This document shows positions 43,978 through 51,879 of a stretch of 64,000 bases of DNA, in pieces. Position 1 is the first letter of the stretch; every line of letters starts with the position of its first letter. The notes under the pieces are model-generated. The model was not told the origin of the DNA and did no database searches. It worked only from the letters and a program-made list of their open reading frames with translations. The DNA comes from Paenibacillus massiliensis subsp. panacisoli DSM 21345 (lineage in GTDB: Bacteria > Bacillota > Bacilli > Paenibacillales > Paenibacillaceae). A program made the position numbers and the translations under genes. The stretch lies in assembly GCF_000426545.1 (NCBI RefSeq), contig NZ_AUFO01000012.1, positions 62,001-126,000 of the forward strand, written 5' to 3'.

Positions 43978-44616
43978 GTGCAAATGAACATTATCGTATT
44001 TGGAGCTACAGGAAGAGTTGGACAAGCCATCGTGAAGGAGCTGCTGAAGCGGAAGCATCAGGTTACTGCGGCCGTGCGGGATGTGCAGCGTTTGGGCGGG
44101 CTGACTGGAGATGTGAAGGTCGTGGAGGTCGATCTGTTGTCCCTGGCTGACGTGACTGAAGCGGCACGAGGTCATGAGTTGATCATTAGTGCATACGGGC
44201 CACGCTTCGGGGCCGAGGATGAGCTGGTCGAGGTGGCCCGCATCCTGATTGAGGCAGCCAAGAAGGCTCAGGTACCACGGATACTGGTCGTAGGTGGAGC
44301 AGGTAGCCTGAAGACGGGCAGCGGGGAGCTGCTGATGGATACGCTGGAGTTCCCAGAGGAGGCACGTCCGCTGGCTTTGGCCCATGCCGAGGCGTTCGCG
44401 GTAATATCCCAAGCTGAGGTGATTTGGACGTATTTTAGCCCTGCTGCTGTTATTAAGCCGGGACTGCGCACCGGGAATTTCCGTATAGGCACAGACTGGC
44501 TCGTCACCGATGAGCTTGGTTACAGTCGGATTTCCATTGAGGATTACGCGGTTGCTCTCGTAGATGAGGCGGAGGAAGCAGAATTCGTCAATGCCAGATT
44601 CACGGTTGGGTACTAG
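43978..44616 (+). CDS. NAD(P)-binding Rossmann protein (YwnB-like, atypical SDR)
   Basis: A 212-residue NmrA/atypical-SDR protein. The dinucleotide loop is IIVFGATGRVGQAIVKELLKRKHQVTAAVRD. The Tyr-Lys catalytic pair of classical SDRs is absent, as in the NAD(P)-binding YwnB/flavin-reductase-like group. GGAGSLKTGSG and FSPAAVIKPGLRTGNFRIG are also typical of that group. GTG 43978 has AAGGGGA 7 nt upstream; the nearby ATG 43976 is out of frame. Function is probably redox or regulatory; no operon partner is obvious. Confidence 0.8.
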   Translation: MQMNIIVFGATGRVGQAIVKELLKRKHQVTAAVRDVQRLGGLTGDVKVVEVDLLSLADVTEAARGHELIISAYGPRFGAEDELVEVARILIEAAKKAQVPRILVVGGAGSLKTGSGELLMDTLEFPEEARPLALAHAEAFAVISQAEVIWTYFSPAAVIKPGLRTGNFRIGTDWLVTDELGYSRISIEDYAVALVDEAEEAEFVNARFTVGY

Positions 44617-44637
44617 AAGCTTGATCAGATCAAATAG

Positions 44638-44677
44638 GAGTGTAGATGTAAGGAGGCTGCAAGCGGGGAGCCCTGTC
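44638..44677. repeat. Single end of the MITE-like repeat
   Basis: The segment from gagtgtaga to gcaagcggggagccctgtcg matches the outer 40 bp of the elements at 54137-54275 and 60312-60460 (same gagtgtag ... gctgcaagcggggagccctgt order). The rest of the element is missing here, so it is a degenerate or solo end. Confidence 0.55.
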
Positions 44678-44743
44678 GCCCAAGGTCAAGGCTGATGCTC
44701 TTTCGTAGGAAATGGATTAGCTAATGAAGGGAGGGGAGTAATA

Positions 44744-46534
44744 GTGCAGATTGTAACTACTGAAGAAATGCGAAAGATCGATCGCTATGCAATTGATATA
44801 CTAGGGATTCCCGTAGCAAGCCTGATGGAGAACGCTGGACGGGTGGTAGCGGAAGAGGTGCTGCGATACTGCTGGAACCGAACGGGAAAAAGGCCATCCA
44901 GTACGAGAGGCAGCAACTCGGAGAGTGAGTACAGAATGGCGTTGCATGGGCATACTGCACAAGGTATTAAGCTCAGTAGTATGTATAGCAACGCCCGAGA
45001 CACTATGCATGGCTATGCAAAGGACGATGCGCAGGGTAGTGCTATCAAGGTGGATTTTACTGGGGATGCTACTCTTCTCCCGACCGAGCATTGGTTCATT
45101 CTCACGGGTAAAGGCAATAACGGTGGCGATGGTCTGGTGGCAGCTCGTCATCTGCAGGACGCTGGTATTCGCGTTACGATCGTATATGCCGACGCCCCCT
45201 CACAGCTACGGGCCGAGGCCGCAGAGCAGCGCAATATTGTAGAGGCATTGGGTATTCCTGCACTGGTGTGGGGAGAGGATCGAGTGGAATGGGAGCATGG
45301 CACCGGAATCGTCGATGCGTTGCTTGGCACGGGAACCTCGGGTGCACCACGCTCGCATTATGCCGCCTTGATTCAGGCTGCGAACGATAGCGGCTTACCC
45401 ATTGTGGCGGTGGATATTCCGAGTGGGCTGGATGCTGATACTGGTGAGACACACGATCCTTGCATCCGTGCCAGTCTGACCGTGGTTCTGGCTTGTCTCA
45501 AGCGTGGGTTAACGCAATACCCCGGTGCAGAATATGCGGGCAAGACAGTCGTTCGCTATATTGGCATTCCCGCCAGTGCCATACGGAGGCAGGATGTACA
45601 GGTTCAGCTCCTGACCGAAGCCCTGTTAGAGCAACAGCTGGAGATAGATGTTAGCCGTAGCAGGCAGGCCGATGGTCATAAGGGCACCTACGGTCATGTA
45701 CTGGTTGTTGGTGGGACTCTGGCGATGAGTGGAGCAGGGTTAATGGCCTCAAGAGCCGCGCTGCGAATCGGTTGTGGCCTGGTGACCTGGGCGTTGCCTG
45801 CGGCGCTGCTTCCCCACATGATTGGTGCTGCACCTGAGCTGATGCTGAGAGGCGTGTCTGGTAATCAGGCTACTGGCACAGGCAAGACGGATCGTGACCA
45901 GCTATCCAGCAGTGAAGATGGTCGTGAGGAAGGCTGGAGTACGCACACCGTACAATCCTTACTGGAACTAGCAGCTCAGCGGGATGTAGTCGCTATCGGT
46001 CCGGGTCTTGGCAGGTTCAGTGGAGACACAGACTGGCTGCGACAATTGTGGGAGGGGATAGAGGCTCCGTTGGTCTTGGACGCTGACGCCCTGAATATCC
46101 TGGCAGATGCAGGCGATGAAGCATTATTGTGGTCCCGTCCGAAGGGAGCACCTGTAATCTTGACCCCGCATCCCGGTGAAATGTCCAGGCTACTCGGGGT
46201 GCCTACGAAGGAGCTTCAACGTGATCGAATCAGTGCTGCTATGCAGAATGCTCGTACAAGGCGAGTAACGCTAGTCTTGAAGGGAGCGCGCACTGTGGTA
46301 GCTACTCCTGACGGGCAGGTCTACGTCAATACTACAGGGCATGCAGGTATGGCAACAGCTGGTGCTGGAGACGTCCTGACCGGAATCATTGCGGGACTGC
46401 TCGCGCAGGGCTTGAATCCTACGCAGGCGGCTACATTTGGTGTGAGACTCCATGGTCTGGCGGGTTCACAGGCAGCTGCGCATCGGGTGAATGCAGCTTC
46501 TTTGATTGCTGGTGATATTATTGAAGCACTCTAG
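44744..46534 (+). CDS. Bifunctional NAD(P)H-hydrate epimerase / ADP-dependent dehydratase
   Basis: A 596-residue metabolite-repair enzyme. The N-terminal YjeF_N domain (NnrE) epimerises damaged NAD(P)HX: MENAGRVVAEEV, LTGKGNNGGDGLVAARHL, VDIPSGLDADTG. The C-terminal ribokinase-fold domain (NnrD) dehydrates it with ADP: HKGTYGHVLVVGG, GPGLG, LDADALNILAD, LTPHPGEMSRL and TTGHAGMATAGAGDVLTGIIAGLL. Between residues about 45 and 115 the first domain has an inserted polar segment (SSTRGSNSESEY...), not usual in the family. GTG 44744 has GGGAGGGGAG upstream. It is a single gene. Confidence 0.92.
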   Translation: MQIVTTEEMRKIDRYAIDILGIPVASLMENAGRVVAEEVLRYCWNRTGKRPSSTRGSNSESEYRMALHGHTAQGIKLSSMYSNARDTMHGYAKDDAQGSAIKVDFTGDATLLPTEHWFILTGKGNNGGDGLVAARHLQDAGIRVTIVYADAPSQLRAEAAEQRNIVEALGIPALVWGEDRVEWEHGTGIVDALLGTGTSGAPRSHYAALIQAANDSGLPIVAVDIPSGLDADTGETHDPCIRASLTVVLACLKRGLTQYPGAEYAGKTVVRYIGIPASAIRRQDVQVQLLTEALLEQQLEIDVSRSRQADGHKGTYGHVLVVGGTLAMSGAGLMASRAALRIGCGLVTWALPAALLPHMIGAAPELMLRGVSGNQATGTGKTDRDQLSSSEDGREEGWSTHTVQSLLELAAQRDVVAIGPGLGRFSGDTDWLRQLWEGIEAPLVLDADALNILADAGDEALLWSRPKGAPVILTPHPGEMSRLLGVPTKELQRDRISAAMQNARTRRVTLVLKGARTVVATPDGQVYVNTTGHAGMATAGAGDVLTGIIAGLLAQGLNPTQAATFGVRLHGLAGSQAAAHRVNAASLIAGDIIEAL

Positions 46535-46614
46535 TAGAAGCTTCGGATGAGTGTTGGTGTATGGTTCCATTGATTCGGGATATTAATGATTGAAAGTTAA
46601 TCTGGAGTTGTTGG

Positions 46615-46648
46615 AGTCCTCATATTTGTAGAGGGCTTCTTTCTTTTG
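46615..46648 (+). terminator. Terminator-like hairpin before the HTH-TPR gene
   Basis: AGTCCTC pairs with GAGGGCT (7 bp with one G-U) around an ATATTTGTA loop, followed by TCTTTCTTTT. It probably ends the NAD(P)HX repair gene transcript. Confidence 0.6.
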
Positions 46649-46749
46649 TTGGAAATTTTAAACAAATTCGTATTGACCACTGTTGAATTCTATTGTGTAA
46701 TGTAATTACATCCTATTTCTGGATTTTATGAGAGGAGGTGTATGATTGG

Positions 46750-48098
46750 GTGCCCCCGATTCGTGATATTGTGGCAGATTATATGCTGAAGCATGATTAT
46801 AAGATTGCTCAATTCGCCGACTATTCAGGCATGAACCCTGGTACGCTCAGTCGGCTAATCCAAGGGAGCAAGCCCATTGCCTTTAATCAGCTTGTACAGG
46901 TTACACAGGCTATGGGGCTGTCGGAGGATTACTTCTTCGATCGCTATGTCCATGAATGTGTCGCTACCCCCTCATTACGTAGAATTCGTCCATTCATACT
47001 GCGATGTGCCAAGCTTGAACGTCTTGACTGTATAGAGCGATTAGTTTATGAACTGCTTGAGGACAACTCTTATGTATCTACTATGTTTGAAATAGCCGAG
47101 GAATTATATTCAGATAACCTGTTACAAGCTGCTAAGTTCATCTATCTGCGGGTTAGTGAGGCGGAGAAGTACCAGCACTCTGAGCGTCTGGCGCTGTGCC
47201 GGTATCGTCTCTTTGTCATTTCGCTGGGTACGGATCTGGAAGCCAACTATCGAGCCGCTATGGTATTTGAGGATTATGTTGATCGGTTGGATGAGATGGA
47301 TCAATTGGATGCATTGAAGCATTTGATTAATGTATTTGTACCCGTACATGATTGGAAGCGGGCTGAAAAGATGGCACAAGAAATGCTTCGACTAGCCACA
47401 ATGTACTATGCTCAGATAACTAACATCGATAGCGAAAAAACGCCATCTCAGCCGATGTACTATTATGTTTTATATGCGTGGCTAGTATGCTCAAATGTGT
47501 GTGAAATCGAGACTACCAAGGTGCTTTGGAGCTCGTGGCTCTTTATAGCACAGGTGAAAGTTGGATCAGGGAGGACGATGAGCAGGCACGCAGGCATATC
47601 CAACAATTCAAGAAATGGGGGGAAGCAAACGCACTACTATACCGTATGATGGTTGGAGAAACGGAGGCTCTTCAAGCATATGCTGATTACATAGCTTCTT
47701 ATCCAAATGAGATTCCTTATGCGTTGTACCATATCGTTCAAGCGGCTAATAAATATCATTACATCATTGAAGATATCTTGGAGCGATTCCACGACTATAT
47801 TCCGTTTCCTTCAATTGAACAATACGATGAAGCAGTTATGGCAGATAGATATGCAAGGTTCTTAGCAGATATGGCTGTGTATCAATATAGCCATCGGCCA
47901 GAGCTTTCCATAAAATTAATTTTGGAAAGTTTGAAAATAGCTGTTAAAATTCACAGTGTGCTGAATATGCTTAATTGTATGACTCTCTTTGAGCAATATC
48001 GGGACTTGGCTGAACCTGAGGAATTAAAGGAATTCAAGAATCTCTCCATGGAGGTGCAGCGTATCAATGCGGAGGCAATACTATTGGGTAATGTGTAG
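46750..48098 (+). pseudogene. Frameshifted HTH-TPR peptide receptor (AloR/AimR-like, RRNPP type)
   Basis: Two frames together encode a 449-residue protein. The first (to a stop at 47649 if read on) has an HTH near residues 15-65 (IAQFADYSGMNPGTLSRLIQGSKPIAFNQLVQV) and helical TPR-like repeats. Near 47500 the sense passes to a second frame that continues without homology break as NRDYQGALELVALYSTGESW to the stop at 48098. Adding one A to GAAATCGA restores the frame (CENRDY). The size, HTH-TPR layout and an overlapping short peptide gene match AloR/AimR-like receptors. The GTG at 46750 is likely the start, since GTG 46738 lies in the AGGAGG site. The lesion could be real or an assembly error. 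Confidence 0.75.
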
Positions 48099-48168
48099 TT
48101 GTGTTATGAGTTTAATAATTTTTGTAGGGAACGTTGTTACAACTTTAGGACATGGTATCGGTTCTTAG
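48067..48168 (+). CDS. 33-residue candidate signalling pro-peptide overlapping the receptor gene
   Basis: A short gene in another frame overlaps the last 32 nt of the receptor gene. GGAGGTG (48050-48056) lies 10 nt before its ATG. The product has the form of an export signal: MRRQYYW (basic start), a hydrophobic core containing CVMSLIIFVGNVV, and the C-terminal tail TTLGHGIGS. Overlap with, or immediate placement after, an RRNPP receptor is the hallmark of Phr, AimP and AloP precursors, whose C-terminal 5-8 residues are the mature signal. LGHGIGS is thus the candidate signal. No homology search was possible; the case rests on position, ribosome-binding site and layout. Confidence 0.55.
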   Translation: MRRQYYWVMCSCVMSLIIFVGNVVTTLGHGIGS

Positions 48169-48266
48169 TTGATATTTGCTTTCTCGACTTTCGCTACCTA
48201 TCGGTAAACTAGATCCAGAGTGTTGGATTGAATTTTTTCTATTTTAGCGAGAGATATACAGATAAC

Positions 48267-48317
48267 AAAGGAATCTTTAATTCTACTGTTAATAGTAGAA
48301 CTGAAGACTCCTTTTTT
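48267..48317 (+). terminator. Terminator downstream of the receptor-peptide pair
   Basis: AAAGGA (48267-48272) pairs with TCCTTT (48309-48314); an inner stem, TTCTACT/AGTAGAA around GTTAAT, adds strength, and a T-run follows. It separates the signalling pair from the Spo0E-like gene. Confidence 0.8.
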
Positions 48318-48414
48318 CTTTGATCAGGATTATCACTGGGATTACCCTTTAATATAGCCATATTATTTGTAGACGATTTGTAGCAGTTGTGTCATTTTAC
48401 TAAGATAATCACAT

Positions 48415-48420
48415 TTGACA
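48415..48420 (+). promoter_or_regulatory. TTGACA hexamer before the Spo0E-like gene
   Basis: A perfect -35 hexamer lies 40 nt before the Spo0E-like ribosome-binding site, but the expected -10 position has no good TATAAT match (a gatatt occurs too close). A promoter is likely but not defined. Confidence 0.3.
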
Positions 48421-48460
48421 AAAATAGTTAAGATATTACACAGAAGGAGGTGAATTAATC

Positions 48461-48643
48461 ATGCCAAGCAAAAAGCTTTTTGTCCGTGTACGCATTGAAC
48501 GTGAGCGAATTAAACTACACCAAGTAACTGCAAGGTATCCCATGCAGCATCCCAAGGTCATTGCACAATCTATCAAGCTTGATGAACTAATCAATTATTA
48601 CCAACAGCTTGGTAACGGAACAAGATTTAAGTCAATTATTTAG
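48461..48643 (+). CDS. Spo0E-like aspartyl-phosphate phosphatase
   Basis: A 60-residue helical hairpin protein of the Spo0E/YisI/YnzD family, which dephosphorylates Spo0A~P and delays sporulation. The signature SxxLD is present as SIKLDELINYYQ, preceded by HPKVIAQ; the first helix (VRIERERIKLHQV) is more basic than usual. AAGGAGG is 8 nt before the ATG. It lies between the receptor-peptide pair and the secreted-protein gene and may link the module to sporulation timing. Confidence 0.75.
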   Translation: MPSKKLFVRVRIERERIKLHQVTARYPMQHPKVIAQSIKLDELINYYQQLGNGTRFKSII

Positions 48644-48654
48644 GTAGACGGGGA

Positions 48655-48688
48655 GGGCGAGTAACACTTTGGCCGGGTTCGCTCGCTC
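48655..48688. repeat. 34-bp hairpin repeat, copy 1
   Basis: Outer arms GGGCGAG (48655-48661) and CTCGCTC (48682-48688) enclose taacactttggccgggttcg. It shares 30 of 34 bases with copy 2 at 50789-50822. One change keeps pairing (G-U here, G-C in copy 2). Confidence 0.7.
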
Positions 48689-48748
48689 TGCGCATGTTAA
48701 TACTTTTACCATTTTACTATTAAGAGTATTTCGATTGGAGGTAATTTT

Positions 48749-49542
48749 TTGAGAGTAGCGAAATTAATCCTAGCAGTTTCACTGGTTATTTCAAATATTG
48801 TATTCTTCACTCCCGTAAGTGCATCACCTGAAGTTAGCCAAAATCTAGAAAAACAAAATACGAAGGAAACCTATGATGTTATTGTTCAAGGAGAAAAAAT
48901 TGGTACTAAAACTATTCATTTGGAGATCGAAAGAGAAATAGAAGGGGAAGACATTACAGTAAATTTGGTTGCTGAAACACGCTATAATTTAAATAGTAAT
49001 GCTACTGAAGTACAGAAGGAGGTATTACAGATAGTATAAATAAGACTCAAATCCAAAAATTAAAAAATGAATACTACATTGATGGAGAAAAATTAAATAC
49101 TACACATAATACTCAATCAATCATTCAACCCAATGATTTCAGTTTAGTGGCCGGTCAAGACACCGGAGGGTTGCCTGCAATTGCTCACTATTATGGCGAT
49201 TATAGAACGTATTCTTTTAGAGTGTATAATGATTTTGCTTTCTGGACGAGTTGGGGACCTGCTGGGAGCCATGTCAGTAAAAATGGAGTCTCAATTTCAA
49301 ATAACTATGTCTCACTAGCTATGGCTAATATAGACGCTTTTGCAACTAACCACAATAACATGAGATTTGGTGCTCTTGGTTTAGTTTCACTGTTAGGTAC
49401 GACTGTAATATCCATTCCATCTGTTATAGCTGCTCTAAGTGCTGGTGGGGCAACTGCATTACAAGCTGGTTTAGTATATGAAAATTACAACGCAGCTCAG
49501 GATAACATAAAGAAAGCTTACAATTATGTGAGCAGAATGTAA
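48749..49542 (+). pseudogene. Frameshifted secreted protein, possible bacteriocin
   Basis: The first frame (48749-49039) gives a signal peptide (LILAVSLVISNIVFFTPVSA) and an acidic, strand-rich segment ending EVQKE. The second frame, open from 49009, continues GITDSINKTQIQKLKNEYY through VAGQDTGGLPAIAHYYGDY to a hydrophobic, Gly/Ala-rich C-terminus (FGALGLVSLLGTTVISIPSV ... GGATALQAGL). One inserted base in AAGGAGGT would give a continuous 264-residue secreted protein. The layout and size recall large unmodified bacteriocins such as the geobacillin-26 group, but this is not proven. TTG 48749 has GGAGG 7 nt upstream. Small membrane proteins follow as possible immunity factors. Confidence 0.55.
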
Positions 49543-49628
49543 TACTAATTGTTTGGATAGCCTGCTAAATTAGTAGGCTATTCCTGTACGTTATAGTTGT
49601 TAATAATTATATAGAGAGGTGAGAATTT

Positions 49629-49868
49629 ATGTTGCTGGCGGGTTTTGCCATATCATTTTTTGTTCTGATCCTGCTTACGTTTAGAATTACAATACACCGA
49701 TTCCGAAAGTTCAACCTACAGAGTATCTTCATATGCATTATCTATATCATTACAATCTATATGATAAATCTAAGACATTACAGTGTGCTGAATTGTGTGA
49801 TCATAGGGACTTTTGTGGTTTTTCTCCTCGTGTTTATTATTGGTGGTGTAACATCAAAAAGAGATTGA
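49629..49868 (+). CDS. Small membrane protein, candidate immunity or accessory factor
   Basis: A 79-residue protein with three hydrophobic helices (LLAGFAISFFVLILLTFRI; SIFICIIYIITIYMI; VIIGTFVVFLLVFIIGGV), a basic loop (HRFRKF) and a short KRD tail. GAGAGGTGAGAATTT precedes the ATG, 86 nt after the secreted-protein gene. No family is recognised. The position after a secreted bacteriocin-like gene suggests an immunity role. Confidence 0.6.
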   Translation: MLLAGFAISFFVLILLTFRITIHRFRKFNLQSIFICIIYIITIYMINLRHYSVLNCVIIGTFVVFLLVFIIGGVTSKRD

Positions 49869-50005
49869 GTTGACCAGTTTGTATAAAATTCATCAAGTGA
49901 TATCCAATTCACAATATGTACCATACGATTGCTTGCGACTTTATGCAAAAGTGGAATGTGTAGATATGAATCAGTGTTAATATCCTGAATTCTCGGAGGA
50001 ACTAC

Positions 50006-50128
50006 GTGCAAAATGCTTTATTGTTTAACCAGCTCAAATTAAGTGGTGTAACCATAGTAGCAGCTACGTATAATCGAGCATTCTCGGAAAGCTGCGACGA
50101 TACCTATTTGTTGACTAAGAACTGTTGA
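50006..50128 (+). CDS. Candidate 40-residue small ORF
   Basis: A GTG start with GGAGG 6 nt upstream opens a 40-codon frame (MQNALLFNQLKLSGVTIVAA ... LLTKNC). The product is not strongly hydrophobic and resembles nothing I know. It fits the gap between two small membrane-protein genes, but a chance frame with a fortuitous site is possible. Confidence 0.3.
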   Translation: MQNALLFNQLKLSGVTIVAATYNRAFSESCDDTYLLTKNC

Positions 50129-50145
50129 CAAAGAAGGGAGGTAAA

Positions 50146-50316
50146 ATGGTCTATTTATATATGTTTCTAAGTATCGTTATTTTCTACGTTGTTGGGTTCA
50201 TACTTTCACTCTTTAATATGCACGTGATTGTAGGAGACGAAACTATCTATCTTTTATTGGTGATAATCATTGGAGTTCTCGTATACATTGCGGAAACACT
50301 AGATGAAAAAAAGTAG
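50146..50316 (+). CDS. Small two-helix membrane protein
   Basis: A 56-residue protein with two TM helices (VYLYMFLSIVIFYVVGFIL and IYLLLVIIIGVLVYIAE), a short charged end (DEKK). GGGAGG is 4 nt before ATG 50146; the upstream ATG 50125 lacks a site. It is followed by a 136-residue membrane protein whose start lies 31 nt after its stop. Confidence 0.6.
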   Translation: MVYLYMFLSIVIFYVVGFILSLFNMHVIVGDETIYLLLVIIIGVLVYIAETLDEKK

Positions 50317-50347
50317 AGCTCAATTTTTTAGTTTGAGAGGTGATGAT

Positions 50348-50758
50348 ATGCTTTCATTATACATTTTATTATTTCTTATATACTGCGGGACATACATCAT
50401 ATTAAAAATCCTGAGTGCTATCATAAAACATTGGAAGTCCCAGAATAAGGATAAGGCAAGTCGTAAAAGGAACTTGCTACTACGAGCACCGTCGCTTACT
50501 GCCCTGATTATCATTATTGTGATTGCCTTTGGAACGTATATCCAACTGCAAATGAAATATACCCAACTTGAAGACAACCTAAGAGATCATCTCATTCGTG
50601 TAGAGGGGTACACTCCATCCGAGATTGTCAGGATCGAGGCGAAGCTCAGCAAAATGCCACAATACCCTGTCTATGTCGAATTTGCTGTTGATCCAGACAT
50701 CGTACATATATACACAGATCGAAATTCTAATCAATGGGTTCACTTAAATGCAAAATAG
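50348..50758 (+). CDS. Membrane protein with extracytoplasmic domain, DUF3139-like
   Basis: A 136-residue protein with two TM helices (LSLYILLFLIYCGTYIIL and LTALIIIIVIAFGTYI) and a C-terminal 75-residue soluble domain (LIRVEGYTPSEIVRIEAKL ... YPVYVEFAVDPDIVHIYTDRN). The GYTPSEI and VEF-DP phrases recall small DUF3139-type exported domains, though this is only by eye. ATG 50348 has GAGAGGTG 5-7 nt upstream; the earlier ATG 50303 overlaps the previous gene and lacks a site. The hairpin at 50761-50788 ends the operon. Confidence 0.6.
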   Translation: MLSLYILLFLIYCGTYIILKILSAIIKHWKSQNKDKASRKRNLLLRAPSLTALIIIIVIAFGTYIQLQMKYTQLEDNLRDHLIRVEGYTPSEIVRIEAKLSKMPQYPVYVEFAVDPDIVHIYTDRNSNQWVHLNAK

Positions 50759-50760
50759 CC

Positions 50761-50788
50761 CAAGCCGATCACATAGGCAATCGGCTTG
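50761..50788 (+). terminator. Hairpin after the membrane-protein genes
   Basis: CAAGCCGAT (50761-50769) and ATCGGCTTG (50780-50788) form a perfect 9-bp stem, 2 nt after the stop codon. Copy 2 of the 34-bp hairpin repeat follows at once. Confidence 0.7.
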
Positions 50789-50822
50789 GGGCGAGCAACG
50801 CTTTGGCCGGGTTCACTCGCCC
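50789..50822. repeat. 34-bp hairpin repeat, copy 2
   Basis: Arms GGGCGAG (50789-50795) and CTCGCCC (50816-50822) enclose caacgctttggccgggttca. It has the same length and orientation as copy 1, with four substitutions. The two copies bracket the secreted-protein module. Confidence 0.7.
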
Positions 50823-51001
50823 TATCATTATAATTGAGATTAAGAAACAGCTACAAGCAGCATTTTAGACATGAGCTTAGGACGAATTGAATTTTGCATA
50901 TTGTTAACCTCTCACAGCATCTCTTCTTACACTCATCGTATACGATGGAGTGCAACAGCTCTTGAAGTAATACAAGGCAGCGTGGAAGAGAGGCGAAGGG
51001 C

Positions 51002-51793
51002 ATGATACAAGCGGTGGTGTTCAATCTGGAAAGCACAATGCTGGACCCCGAAGGACTTCGATTATCGCAAGGCATGGCCGACATTTTTCGCTGGATGGGG
51101 GTCCAGGTCGGTCTTACGGATATCAGGCGTGGACGGGGGTTGCCCCTACGAGAGCATATCGCCCATATTTTGCAGCTTGCTGAAGTGCGAAGGAACTGGG
51201 TGAATCATTATGGACATGAGCCTGGGCTTAAGGATGTAGAGCATATTTATAACGAGCTGCTGCCGATGCTGCAATCCATGCTGCATGGTACAGCCCCGGC
51301 TAAGGGATTGAATCTGGCGTTACAGGAGATTCGAGAGCGGCGTATCCAGTGTGGTGCAACATCTGCACTTTCGCTTGAGATGCTGAGTACGGTCCCAGGT
51401 CATGTATTTAATACATTGGGACTGGATTGCATGGTGACGCCTTGTGAGGTGAGCAACGGTCGTCCTTATCCGTGGATGCTGTATGAGATGGCCCAACGCA
51501 TGCAGGTATATCCGCTAAGCGATGTAGTGAAGGTAGGAGATACGGTTATAGACATGCAAGAGGGTAGAAATGCCGGGGTATGGACAATTGGGGTGCTGAA
51601 TCGGAATGAGGAGCCTGCCGCAGCGGATGGAACGTCAGCCCCAACCCCATTCGACAAGGAAGAGCGACGTCGTGAAGCAGCGTACAATCTGAAGCGTGCT
51701 GGTGCACATCTAATCATTGATTCATTATCTGATCTGCCCTACATGCTACGCGAGATTGAGCTGTTACAACACACCGGAGGATATCCGGCGTAA
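51002..51793 (+). CDS. Phosphonoacetaldehyde-hydrolase-like HAD protein without catalytic residues
   Basis: A 263-residue protein related to phosphonatase PhnX. The C-terminal core is well kept (VTPCEVSNGRPYPWMLYEMAQRMQVYPLSDVVKVGDTVIDMQEGRNAGVWTIGVL), including the metal-site Asp in GDTVID. However the HAD nucleophile motif (FDWAGT in PhnX) reads FNLEST, with Asn8 (codon AAT) for the nucleophile Asp, and the Schiff-base Lys of MGLLKIDH is replaced in RGLPLREH. It cannot be an ordinary phosphonatase. No phosphonate genes lie nearby. ATG 51002 follows AGAGGCGAAGGG. Confidence 0.8.
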   Translation: MIQAVVFNLESTMLDPEGLRLSQGMADIFRWMGVQVGLTDIRRGRGLPLREHIAHILQLAEVRRNWVNHYGHEPGLKDVEHIYNELLPMLQSMLHGTAPAKGLNLALQEIRERRIQCGATSALSLEMLSTVPGHVFNTLGLDCMVTPCEVSNGRPYPWMLYEMAQRMQVYPLSDVVKVGDTVIDMQEGRNAGVWTIGVLNRNEEPAAADGTSAPTPFDKEERRREAAYNLKRAGAHLIIDSLSDLPYMLREIELLQHTGGYPA

Positions 51794-51827
51794 TCAACAA
51801 AATAACATATACCAGCGTAAAATAAAA

Positions 51828-51873
51828 AAGAGCCTTCATTTCCACACACACAAGTGGTTATGAAGGTTCTTTT
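51828..51873. terminator. Bidirectional terminator, HAD protein and AraC regulator
   Basis: AAGAGCCTTCAT (51828-51839) pairs with ATGAAGGTTCTT (51860-51871), one G-U pair; T-runs lie on both strands (TTTT after it, and AAAATAAAAAA before it). Confidence 0.85.
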
Positions 51874-51879
51874 GCGTGG

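Noticed and set aside
47490..47526. Programmed ribosomal frameshifting in the receptor gene
   Set aside because: No slippery heptamer (such as A AAA AAG), internal Shine-Dalgarno or downstream stem is visible; a simple one-base loss is more likely.
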